DNA of 16,405 nt from assembly GCA_905373085.1 (NCBI GenBank), contig CAJPRR010000035.1, positions 1-16,405 on the forward strand, given 5' to 3'. Under the pieces are notes generated by a model. That model was not told where the DNA came from. It ran no database searches and saw only the letters and a list, made by a program, of their open reading frames with translations. Each line of letters starts with the position of its first letter. Positions within the stretch are counted from its first letter, which is position 1. This DNA is from an uncultured Selenomonas sp. (GTDB taxonomy: Bacteria > Bacillota > Negativicutes > Selenomonadales > Selenomonadaceae). The position numbers and the translations under genes are program-made. Shown here piece after piece: positions 1 to 6,547 of this stretch.

Positions 1-2
1 GA

Positions 3-296
3 AACGGAGCGAAGTTTGACGGCTGGACCGATCAGTTCAAGGACGAGGTTTGGAAAGACGCCTTTTGCCGTTGCAGCGTTGCGCCCGAGTTCTACAGCCG
101 GCGCACGCGCGATTTGGATGAGCCATTACCGTGGGCGCACACGAGTCCGGGCGTGTCAGAGGATTTTTTGCGCCGCGAGTGGCGGCGTGCGGAGGAAGCG
201 GCGCTCACGCACGACTGCCGGCGCGAAACGTGTACGGGCTGCGGCGTCTGTCCGAAGCTTGGCTGCGAGATCGTCGATTGGAGGGGAGAGGCATGA
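3..296 (+). CDS. Radical SAM protein, TIGR03960-like (3' end only)
   Basis: This is the last 97 codons of a gene that begins before the window. The frame is open from base 3 to the TGA at 294-296. The visible tail has a WKDAFCRC segment and a Cys-rich end, CTGCGVCPKLGC, followed by a short acidic tail. I assign it to the B12-binding/radical SAM family TIGR03960 from this tail and because the next gene is DUF2344 (TIGR03936), its usual neighbour or fusion partner in Firmicutes. The stop overlaps the next ATG (ATGA at 293-296), so translation is probably coupled. The catalytic CxxxCxxC cluster lies outside the window, so the assignment rests on the C-terminus and context. The precise biochemical role of the family is not settled. 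Confidence 0.7.
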   Translation, partial: NGAKFDGWTDQFKDEVWKDAFCRCSVAPEFYSRRTRDLDEPLPWAHTSPGVSEDFLRREWRRAEEAALTHDCRRETCTGCGVCPKLGCEIVDWRGEA

Positions 297-976
297 AGCT
301 GCGCGCACTCTTGACGAAGGGCGAGGCGATCCGCTTCATCTCCCATCTCGATTACGCTTCGCTCATCGAGCGGGCGATTCGCCGCGCCAAATTGCCCGTC
401 GCCTATTCGGAGGGGTTCAACCCGCACATGAAGTTCTCGTTCGCCTCGGCGCTCGCCGTGGGCGTGACGAGCGAGGCGGAGGTCATGGACGTGGAGCTTT
501 CGCGTCCCGTCGCGCAGCCTGAGGCGTGGGACAGGATCGCCGCCGCCCTGCCGCCGGGCGTGCGCCTCGGTCGCCTCGTCCCTTACGAGGGCAAGGCGAA
601 GTCGCTGATGGCGGCGGTCGACCGCGCCGAGTACCGCGTGCGCGTGCCCTATGCGGGAACGGAGGAGGAGGCGCGGTGAGCTGTCGCTGCCTTCTTCGCT
701 GCGCCCGAGGCCGTCTATCGGCGCGTCCTGCCGAAGAAGACGCGCGAGATCGACGCGAAGGCGTATCTGAAGGAAATCCGTGTGGAAAAAGAAGGCGGCT
801 GCCTGCTGCTCTTCCTCGCCATTGCCGTCACGCCTGCGGGCAGTCTGAAGCCCGGCGAGGCGGTCGAACTTTTGGCGCATGATTTTGCCTTGGCGGTCGA
901 GCCGAAGGCGGCGGAGATTCACCGCACGGCGCTCCTCTCGGGCGGCAGGGATCTCTTCGCGCTCATTGAATCATAA
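293..976 (+). pseudogene. DUF2344 / TIGR03936 family gene with in-frame TGA
   Basis: The frame opens at ATG 293 (MKLRALLTKGEAIRFISHLD), overlapping the upstream stop by ATGA. It reads as a DUF2344 protein: FISHLDY near residue 15, then YSEGFNPHMKFSFASAL, the family hallmark. A TGA at 677-679 interrupts it after 128 residues. The same frame then continues without any shift (AVAAFFAAPEAVYRRVLPKK, through KAYLKEIRV) to a TAA at 974-976. The total of about 227 codons is the usual family length, so this is one substitution (for example CGA to TGA) and not a fusion of two genes. It could be real inactivation, a sequencing error or a young mutation, since both halves look intact. If translated as read, it yields a 128-residue N-terminal product. 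DUF2344 proteins accompany TIGR03960 radical SAM proteins; the molecular function is unclear to me. Confidence 0.8.
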
Positions 977-1026
977 GCCGCGCTTGTACGCATAAGGGCT
1001 GATTCCCCAACGATGGAGTTGATGTG

Positions 1027-2472
1027 ATGAAAACCATTCTTGTAAACTGCGCTCCCGAGGAAACGCGCATGGCGGTCGTGGCGGACGACGAACTTCTGGC
1101 GGTCGAGGTCGAGCGCGAGTCGCAGTCGCACCTCGTCGGCAACATCTACAAGGGACAGGTGCAGAACGTCCTGCCGGGCATGCAGGCAGCTTTCGTCGAC
1201 ATCGGCTGGGAGAAGAACGCCTTCCTCTACATCGGCGACGGCGTGCCGCACGAAGGAATGCAGGGAACGACGCCCGCGACGCGCATCCACATCGGGCAAA
1301 GGCTGCCCGTACAGATCACGAAGGACGCCATCGGCACGAAGGGGCCGCGTGCGACAATGCACCTGTCGATTCCGGGAAGGAACGTCGTTCTCATGCCGAC
1401 GGCCGCTTACATCGGCATCTCGCGGCGCATCGAGGGCGAGGCCGAGCGCGCGCGGCTTCGGGAGATCGCCGCGCGCATCTGCCCTGCGAGCATGGGACTC
1501 ATCATCCGCACGGCGGCTCACGGGCAGACGGAGGAGAGCTTCCAAAAGGACGTCGACCGCCTCGTGCGCCTCTGGCAGACGCTGCAGGCCAAGAACAAGA
1601 TGGCGAAGGCGCCGGCGCTCCTCTACCGCGACGCCGACCTCATCGTGCGCCTCGTGCGCGACTCCTTCACGGAAGACATCGAGGCGCTCTACATCGATGA
1701 CGCTGACGCTTGGCGCCGCGTGAAGGAACTCGTCGAATCCATCTCGCCCGAGCTTGCACAAAGGGTTCATCTCTACAAAGAACGCGAGCCGCTCTTCCGC
1801 CGCTATGGCATAGAAGAGGAAATCGAGCGCCTCGGCGAGAGAGAAGTCATGCTGCCGTCGGGCGGCTCCATCGTCATCGACAAGACGGAGGCGCTGACCG
1901 CCATCGACGTGAATACGGGGCGCTACGTCGGCAGGGCGAACCTCGGCGACACGGTCTACCGCACGAACCTCGAAGCGGCGGCCGAGATCTTGAAGCAGAT
2001 CCGCCTCAGGGACATCGGCGGCATCATCCTCGTCGACTTCATCGACATGGACACGGACGAGCAGAAGGAAAAGCTCCTCGCCTTCCTGCGCGACCGCGTG
2101 CGCTTCGACCGCACGAAGACGAACATCGTCGACATCACGGCGCTCGGCCTCATCGAGATCACGCGCAAGAAGTCGCGGCAGAACTTGGAGAGCATCATCT
2201 ACAGCCCGTGCCCTTACTGCCACGGCAGAGGGCGGGTCGAGTCGCCCGAGACGATCGCCATCCGGATCTGCCGCGACATCCGCCGCTTGGAGAGCAAGGC
2301 GCACGCGGGCGCATACGAGATCGAAGTGGCGAGCCGCATCGCACACGCTGTGGAAGCCGCCGAGCCTCTTGCGCACCTCGCCGCCGAACTCGCGCTTTGC
2401 CTGACCGTCGTCGCCAAGGACGTCATGGCGCTCGAAAGCTACACGATCTTGCCGAAGGAAGATGGAGAATAA
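1027..2472 (+). CDS. rng: Ribonuclease G (RNase E/G family)
   Basis: This is a single-strand-specific endoribonuclease that matures the 5' end of 16S rRNA and takes part in mRNA decay. The 481 residues match RNase G length (E. coli about 489), without the long C-terminal scaffold of RNase E. An S1-like RNA-binding segment opens the protein (VGNIYKGQVQNVLPGMQAAF, about residues 38-57). The catalytic Asp pair is visible as LTAIDVNTG (D294) and ILVDFIDMD (D337). The Zn-link motif CPYC (C395, C398) follows; in this family it joins subunits. ATG 1027 is preferred over GTG 1024 because GGAG at 1015-1018 lies 8 bases from the ATG but only 5 from the GTG. It follows the TIGR03960/DUF2344 pair, a common Firmicute arrangement. 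The usual downstream rplU-rpmA ribosomal genes are absent; tRNA genes follow instead. Confidence 0.93.
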   Translation: MKTILVNCAPEETRMAVVADDELLAVEVERESQSHLVGNIYKGQVQNVLPGMQAAFVDIGWEKNAFLYIGDGVPHEGMQGTTPATRIHIGQRLPVQITKDAIGTKGPRATMHLSIPGRNVVLMPTAAYIGISRRIEGEAERARLREIAARICPASMGLIIRTAAHGQTEESFQKDVDRLVRLWQTLQAKNKMAKAPALLYRDADLIVRLVRDSFTEDIEALYIDDADAWRRVKELVESISPELAQRVHLYKEREPLFRRYGIEEEIERLGEREVMLPSGGSIVIDKTEALTAIDVNTGRYVGRANLGDTVYRTNLEAAAEILKQIRLRDIGGIILVDFIDMDTDEQKEKLLAFLRDRVRFDRTKTNIVDITALGLIEITRKKSRQNLESIIYSPCPYCHGRGRVESPETIAIRICRDIRRLESKAHAGAYEIEVASRIAHAVEAAEPLAHLAAELALCLTVVAKDVMALESYTILPKEDGE

Positions 2473-2532
2473 TAAATCGGCAAGCGAAGAAAACGGATTT
2501 CGGGATATGAAGCAGGGGCGAAAGCCATGGGG

Positions 2533-2579
2533 ATTTTCAGCAAATCCATCGCATTGTTTTTGCTGCTTGAAAATTTTTT
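2533..2579 (+). terminator. Weak candidate terminator after rng
   Basis: An AT-rich interrupted stem (ATTTTCA...GCAAA against TTTGC...TTGAAAAT, with a 3-base bulge) runs into a T tract at 2573-2579. It lies about 60 bases after the rng stop. The pairing is imperfect and GC-poor, so it may be weak or spurious. The rest of 2473-2648 shows only a small CCCC/GGGG hairpin near 2610-2626. Confidence 0.35.
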
Positions 2580-2648
2580 AGGAAACTGTCCGATTTGCTA
2601 TTGCAATTAACCCCCATCGAAAGGGGCGCACTGTACATAAAATAACGC

Positions 2649-2677
2649 TTGCGTCCTGTGCCATAATCGTGTATAAT
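2649..2677 (+). promoter_or_regulatory. Sigma-70 promoter for the tRNA pair
   Basis: A -35 TTGCGT (2649-2654) and a perfect -10 TATAAT (2672-2677) are separated by 17 bases. The expected start is about 2684, roughly 25 bases before tRNA-Asn. A small hairpin, GGTGC/GCACC around 2688-2701, would sit in the 5' leader that is trimmed from the tRNA precursor. Confidence 0.85.
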
Positions 2678-2708
2678 ATCTCTTGCTGGTGCGTGAGCAC
2701 CGCATGAT

Positions 2709-2784
2709 TCCTCGATAGCTCAGTAGGTAGAGCGCCTGACTGTTAATCAGGTTGTCGCAGGTTCGATCCCTGCTCGAGGAGCCA
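2709..2784 (+). tRNA. tRNA-Asn (GTT)
   Basis: A complete cloverleaf of 76 bases with encoded CCA. The acceptor stem is TCCTCGA (2709-2715) with TCGAGGA (2774-2780), followed by G and CCA 2782-2784. The anticodon stem is CCTGA/TCAGG around the loop CTGTTAA, giving anticodon GTT at 2742-2744. The T arm carries GGTTCGATCC. It is the first of two tRNAs behind one promoter. Confidence 0.97.
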
Positions 2785-2789
2785 TTTTT

Positions 2790-2864
2790 GGCGCGTTGGT
2801 CAAGTGGTTAAGACACCGCCCTTTCACGGCGGCTTCACGGGTTCGAATCCCGTACGCGTCACCA
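2790..2864 (+). tRNA. tRNA-Glu (TTC)
   Basis: A complete cloverleaf of 75 bases with encoded CCA. The acceptor stem is GGCGCGT (2790-2796) with ACGCGTC (2854-2860, one G-T pair), then A and CCA 2862-2864. The anticodon stem is CCGCC/GGCGG around CTTTCAC, giving TTC at 2823-2825. It starts 5 bases after tRNA-Asn, so the two are one precursor. Confidence 0.97.
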
Positions 2865-2876
2865 TAGGACAAAGGC

Positions 2877-2905
2877 AGCGCCGTCCATACGGGCGGCGCT
2901 TTTTT
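2877..2905 (+). terminator. Rho-independent terminator of the tRNA operon
   Basis: A 10-bp GC-rich stem, AGCGCCGTCC/GGGCGGCGCT with one G-T pair, has a 4-base ATAC loop and is followed by a run of Ts (2900-2905). It lies 12 bases after tRNA-Glu. Confidence 0.92.
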
Positions 2906-3076
2906 GTGCGCTGTTTTTGGGAAGCGGGATAAAGACTGGGAAAACATGCCGTAATTTTAATGAAGAGGATGATCGCTTGGCAGGAAGGATTTTTCCTTTC
3001 TGCGCCGAAGTGTTTCAGCAAATAGAAAGATTTGACATTTTTTGAGAAAAGTTCGCGGGGAGGGTGAGGATCTGTT

Positions 3077-3703
3077 ATGCTCGTCGGTGGCGTCGTTTGT
3101 TCCATGGCATTCTATTGTCAGCGCTGCGGCAAGATTCATGTGCATGATGTGCCGTATTTCCTTGGCGCGAAGCGCTTCTCTCTTCGCTGTGCCGGCTGCG
3201 GGCATGAGCAGGCGCTGCTGGTGCGCAAGGACAGGGGGCGCTTCGAGATTCATGTGCCGTGCGTCGCCTGCGGCAAGGAGCATGTGATTGCCTGCAGCCT
3301 CGCGCAGTTCAGGCGCATGGAACTTGAAAAGGTCTATTGCAGCCGGGATCGCTTCGAGCTTGGCTACATCGGAAAGCGCCGCCGCATCGAGGAGCTCTTG
3401 ACGTTCAATCAGGCGGAGTTCGAGCGTCTGCATCCCGCTGACGGCGCGAATTTTATCGGCAAGCAGCAGATTCTGCTTGAGGCGGTCAACCGCGTGCATG
3501 AGTTCGTCGCTGCGGGCGATGTCGTCTGCCCGTGCGGCAGTCATGATTTCATCGCGCGGGTCAGCGGCACGTCCGTATTCTTGGAATGCGGTCATTGTGG
3601 CAGCAGCGCCGTGATCCCCGCTGAGAGCGCGGCCGATCTGCGCCGTCTCCTATGCGGTTCGGCCATTCGCTTCTTGGCATTGACAGCGCACAATAAGCGT
3701 TAG
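3077..3703 (+). CDS. Multi-zinc-ribbon protein of unknown function
   Basis: I do not recognise this 208-residue protein as a named family. It is rich in paired cysteines: CQRC (14-17), CAGC (38-41), CVAC (62-65), CPC (151-153) and CGHC (171-174), with further Cys at 73 and 88. This fits two or three structural zinc ribbons, one group at each end around a charged helical middle (about 90-145). There is no signal peptide or membrane segment, so it is probably cytoplasmic. ATG 3077 is chosen because GAGGA (about 3066-3070) sits 6-7 bases upstream. MAFYCQRC at 3104 is an alternative that would keep every zinc motif. It is a single-gene unit between the tRNA terminator and a candidate terminator at 3751-3800. 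A TTGACA lies at 3032-3037, but no matching -10 is convincing. Nucleic-acid or protein binding is only a guess from the zinc ribbons. Confidence 0.75.
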   Translation: MLVGGVVCSMAFYCQRCGKIHVHDVPYFLGAKRFSLRCAGCGHEQALLVRKDRGRFEIHVPCVACGKEHVIACSLAQFRRMELEKVYCSRDRFELGYIGKRRRIEELLTFNQAEFERLHPADGANFIGKQQILLEAVNRVHEFVAAGDVVCPCGSHDFIARVSGTSVFLECGHCGSSAVIPAESAADLRRLLCGSAIRFLALTAHNKR

Positions 3704-3750
3704 GGAATCAGAAATCTCGCAAAGACGAAAGATATGTTCGTGAAAATAGA

Positions 3751-3800
3751 GACTTGCGGCGCAATCTTTGCAAAAAGATGGTCGCAGGTCTTGTTTTTTT
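3751..3800 (+). terminator. Candidate terminator after the zinc-ribbon gene
   Basis: An outer stem GACTTGCG/CGCAGGTC (8 bp, one G-T) encloses an inner ATCTT/AAGAT stem and is followed directly by TTGTTTTTTT (3791-3800). It starts 47 bases after the gene. The internal loop makes it less certain than the tRNA terminator. Confidence 0.6.
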
Positions 3801-3901
3801 GTCGAAAAAGGATTTTCACTGAATATCGTCGAAAGAATTGAAGTAAACTATTGTTTATGGATTTATGTGTAGCTGCTTCTTGCTGAGCGAGGGGGATGAT
3901 T

Positions 3902-5011
3902 ATGAAAATGAATACTTGGAAAAAGCGTGTGGCTGCGGGACTCGCAGCGGGTATGCTCGCCTTTGGGGGAAGCTTCGCCCTGCAGCCTGCTCCCGTAGCG
4001 GATGCCGGTTGGGGTGACATCATCGGTACGGTCGTAGGCGGTTTCCAGGCAAAGGCCGAGGCGGAGAAGCAAATCAAGGAACTCGACCAGACGGAGGAGG
4101 GGCGGCAGGCGCTTTTCGCCATGTATCAGGAAGAGCTTGGCGTGGAAGAATATTCCCCGTGGGAGGGGCTTTGCGAGCGTGCGATCGACCGCGTTTCGGC
4201 GGGCATCGCCAAGAGCGACCCGTCCGTTTACGATAAGCCGTTCCTTTGGTTCATCAATCAGGACGACACGTTCAATGCCTTTTGCTCGCTCGGCCATGTG
4301 ATGTCGATCAATCGCGGACTCTTCTATTATCTGCAGAACGAGGACGAGATCGCCGTCGTCCTGGGGCATGAGATGGGACATGGCATGAAGAGCCATGTGG
4401 CGGATGGCTGGCGCAAGCAGATCGACGTTGCAATCGGTGCGCAGCTCCTTGCCAGCGTGACGAACGCCTCAGAACTTAGGAACATCGTGCTCAACACGGT
4501 TGTCACGCAGATCAACCAGGTGTCGATCGGACGTGCGCACGAATGGGAAGCGGACGGGCTTGCGCTCAAGTACATCACGGATGCGGGCTACAATCCCGGG
4601 GCGGCGGCTGCCGTCTGGCAGCGCTTCATGGAGCAGATGGGCGACAATCGGCAGAATTTCGTCAGCGAGATGTTCGATCCCTCCGATCATCCGACGAACA
4701 AGGAGCGCCGCGACAAGTACATGCAGAGCGTCAAGGAGTACAGCGGCGGTCATGCCGAGGTCAAGGACGGCGCCGTTTATGTCAAGGGCAAGCAATTCGT
4801 CGTTCCCGCCGCGACCGACAATATGTCGAGCGCCGAACGCGCCTACTTCGTGCAGGGCAATTTGGCGGCAGCGTATCACAACGGGCACGACAAGGAGGAC
4901 GCCTATGCGGACGGCAACGTCGTCATGCTCGGTGCGCAGCCTGTCATGACTTGCCTTGGAGGCGACGATTCTGCGGCGGCTCTCGCCGACAAATTGAACC
5001 GGATGAAGTGA
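3902..5011 (+). CDS. Secreted M48-family zinc metallopeptidase
   Basis: An exported metalloprotease, probably acting in the envelope on misfolded or surface proteins (role inferred from the family). The N-terminus is a typical signal peptide: MKMNTWKKR, a hydrophobic stretch and a small-residue end, with likely cleavage near VADA/GW (about residue 35). No lipobox Cys is present. The M48 zinc site is clear: LGHEMGHGMKSH (HExxH starts at about residue 156) and the third ligand in HEWEADGLAL, about 60 residues later. MFDPSDHPTNKERRD is the conserved histidine-containing segment after the catalytic core. A further C-terminal region of about 100 residues has no domain I can name. ATG 3902 is preferred over ATG 3896 because the GAGGGGG run ends at 3895, touching the latter. 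trpB follows after 9 bases, suggesting one transcript. Confidence 0.88.
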   Translation: MKMNTWKKRVAAGLAAGMLAFGGSFALQPAPVADAGWGDIIGTVVGGFQAKAEAEKQIKELDQTEEGRQALFAMYQEELGVEEYSPWEGLCERAIDRVSAGIAKSDPSVYDKPFLWFINQDDTFNAFCSLGHVMSINRGLFYYLQNEDEIAVVLGHEMGHGMKSHVADGWRKQIDVAIGAQLLASVTNASELRNIVLNTVVTQINQVSIGRAHEWEADGLALKYITDAGYNPGAAAAVWQRFMEQMGDNRQNFVSEMFDPSDHPTNKERRDKYMQSVKEYSGGHAEVKDGAVYVKGKQFVVPAATDNMSSAERAYFVQGNLAAAYHNGHDKEDAYADGNVVMLGAQPVMTCLGGDDSAAALADKLNRMK

Positions 5012-5020
5012 GGAAGGTAT

Positions 5021-6244
5021 ATGGATTTTAAGCGTTATCTCAAGGAATATCCGAACAAGGAGGGGCGCTTCGGCAAGTTCGGCGGCGCCTACCTGCCCGA
5101 AAAGCTCGTGCCCGCTTTTGAGGAAATCAACGAAGCGTATCTGACGATCTGCCACTCCTCGCAGTTCATCAACGAACTGCGGCGCATTCGCCGCGAGTTT
5201 CAGGGGCGTCCGACGCCCGTTTACCACTGCGAGCGCCTTTCGCGCAAGATCGGCAACTGCCAGATCTATTTGAAGCGTGAGGATCTGAACCACTCGGGGG
5301 CGCACAAGCTCAATCACTGCATGGGCGAGGGGCTTCTGGCGAAGTTTATGGGCAAGAAGCGCATCATCGCCGAGACGGGTGCGGGTCAGCATGGCGTGGC
5401 GCTCGCGACGGCGGCGGCCTTCTTCGGACTTGACTGCACGATCTACATGGGCGAGGTCGACATCAAGAAGCAGGCGCCGAACGTGGCGCGCATGAGGGTG
5501 CTCGGCGCGAAGGTCGTGTCTGTGACCAAGGGCGCGAAGACGCTCAAGGAAGCCGTCGATGCGGCTTTTGAGGACTATCTGGCGAACTACAAGGAGACGA
5601 TCTACTGCATCGGCTCCGCGCTCGGGCCGCATCCGTTCCCGATGATGGTGCGCGATTTCCAGACCGTCGTCGGCATCGAGGCGCGTGAGCAGTTCAAGGA
5701 GATGACGGGATTTTTGCCCGATGTCGTGACGGCATGTGTGGGCGGCGGCAGCAACGCCATCGGCATGTTCATCCCGTTCCTCGACGATCCCGTGGAGATC
5801 GTCGGCGTAGAGCCTCTGGGGCTTGGCGAGAAGCTCGGCGATCACGCGGCGTCCATGTCGTACGGCGAGGAGGGCGTCATGCATGGTTTCAACAGCATCA
5901 TGCTCAAGGATGCGGCGGGCGAGCCTGCGCCCGTGTATTCGGTCGCAAGCGGACTCGACTACCCGTCCGTCGGCCCCGAGCACGCTTTTTTGCGCGAGAT
6001 CGGGCGCGTCAAGTACGATACGGCGGCGGATGAGGAGGCGATCGGCGCCTTCTTCAAACTTTCGCGCTACGAGGGAATCATCCCCGCGCTCGAAAGCTCT
6101 CATGCGGTCGCCTACGCCATGCGCCGTGCCAAGGAGATGGATACGGGCTCGATCCTCGTCAACCTCAGCGGCAGGGGCGACAAGGATCTCGACTACGTCA
6201 TTGAGAAGTACGGTACGGGCGAGAAGTATCTGGAATTTGCTTGA
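5021..6244 (+). CDS. trpB: Tryptophan synthase beta chain (TrpB1-type), orphan
   Basis: A PLP enzyme joining indole and L-serine to make L-tryptophan, normally with TrpA. The 407 residues cover the full family length. All key positions are visible: GRFGKFGGAYLPE at the start, the PLP lysine in HSGAHK (K96), the catalytic glutamate in AETGAGQHG (E118), the phosphate loop GGGSN (241-245), D313 in SGLDYPSVGPEHA, ALESSHA (357-362) and LSGRGDKD (382-389). So it should be active. The segment MHGFNSIML (287-295) differs from the usual HGMK-type sequence of TrpA-paired enzymes as I recall it. No trpA or other trp gene is adjacent; the upstream neighbour is a metallopeptidase. AGGAAGG at 5011-5017 is a good ribosome site. 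It may be a second TrpB used for indole salvage, or the only copy with trpA elsewhere. Confidence 0.92.
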   Translation: MDFKRYLKEYPNKEGRFGKFGGAYLPEKLVPAFEEINEAYLTICHSSQFINELRRIRREFQGRPTPVYHCERLSRKIGNCQIYLKREDLNHSGAHKLNHCMGEGLLAKFMGKKRIIAETGAGQHGVALATAAAFFGLDCTIYMGEVDIKKQAPNVARMRVLGAKVVSVTKGAKTLKEAVDAAFEDYLANYKETIYCIGSALGPHPFPMMVRDFQTVVGIEAREQFKEMTGFLPDVVTACVGGGSNAIGMFIPFLDDPVEIVGVEPLGLGEKLGDHAASMSYGEEGVMHGFNSIMLKDAAGEPAPVYSVASGLDYPSVGPEHAFLREIGRVKYDTAADEEAIGAFFKLSRYEGIIPALESSHAVAYAMRRAKEMDTGSILVNLSGRGDKDLDYVIEKYGTGEKYLEFA

Positions 6245-6295
6245 ACGCTTGGATGAAGGAACATTAAGAGGCCTTTGGGAATTACCCACAGGACT

Positions 6296-6340
6296 CGCAT
6301 GCAAAAAGGAGCTGCTTTACGGCAGCTCCTTTTGCATGCG
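6296..6340 (+). terminator. Long hairpin terminator after trpB
   Basis: Arms of about 19 bases pair almost perfectly (CGCATGC..GGAGCTGC against GCAGCTCC..GCATGCG, one extra A on the left) around a 6-base loop. The core GGAGCTGC/GCAGCTCC is followed by TTTT and preceded by AAAAA, so the inner part is a terminator in either direction. The flanking GCATGC arms extend the stem beyond the T tract, which is unusual. Confidence 0.8.
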
Positions 6341-6547
6341 GGTTCTGTGTATGCTCTTATAGTATACTTCTTTCTATACACATGCTTTCCTGCTGGAAAA
6401 GTTAGATTGTACGACTTCTTACCGGGCTGACGGTTTTTGAGCTGGGAGGTTCGATATGATGGTGAAGGGCTCGAAAATATTCATGAAACATGGTATGCTT
6501 CTATATAATGAAAGTATCCCGATGCCCAGACGAAGGAGATGGTTTGT
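6341..6547 (+). promoter_or_regulatory. Leader and likely promoter of the DUF389 gene
   Basis: A perfect -10 TATAAT lies at 6514-6519, 14 bases before the AAGGAG ribosome site (6533-6538). The -35 at the right distance (TGGTAT, 6491-6496) is poor, so the promoter is weak or needs an activator. Further up are a 7-base inverted repeat TGTGTAT (6346-6352)/ATACACA (6376-6382) and an AGTATACT palindrome (6361-6368), which could be an operator. The gap is more AT-rich than the surrounding genes. I see no gene in it. Confidence 0.4.

Noticed and set aside
677..679. TGA as a selenocysteine codon or as recoded sense in the DUF2344 gene
   Set aside because: TGA serves as the normal stop for several genes here (trpB, dgt, dnaG, rpoD, trmK), and the position is not a redox site in the family. 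A nonsense change is simpler.
2508..2582. Small ORF (24 codons) after rng
   Set aside because: No ribosome site, and it overlaps the candidate terminator; composition looks random.
4469..6304. Long minus-strand open frame (611 codons) opposite the M48 and trpB genes
   Set aside because: It is an antisense shadow of two well-supported genes in GC-rich DNA; its His/Arg/Asp/Leu-rich product has no recognisable domain.
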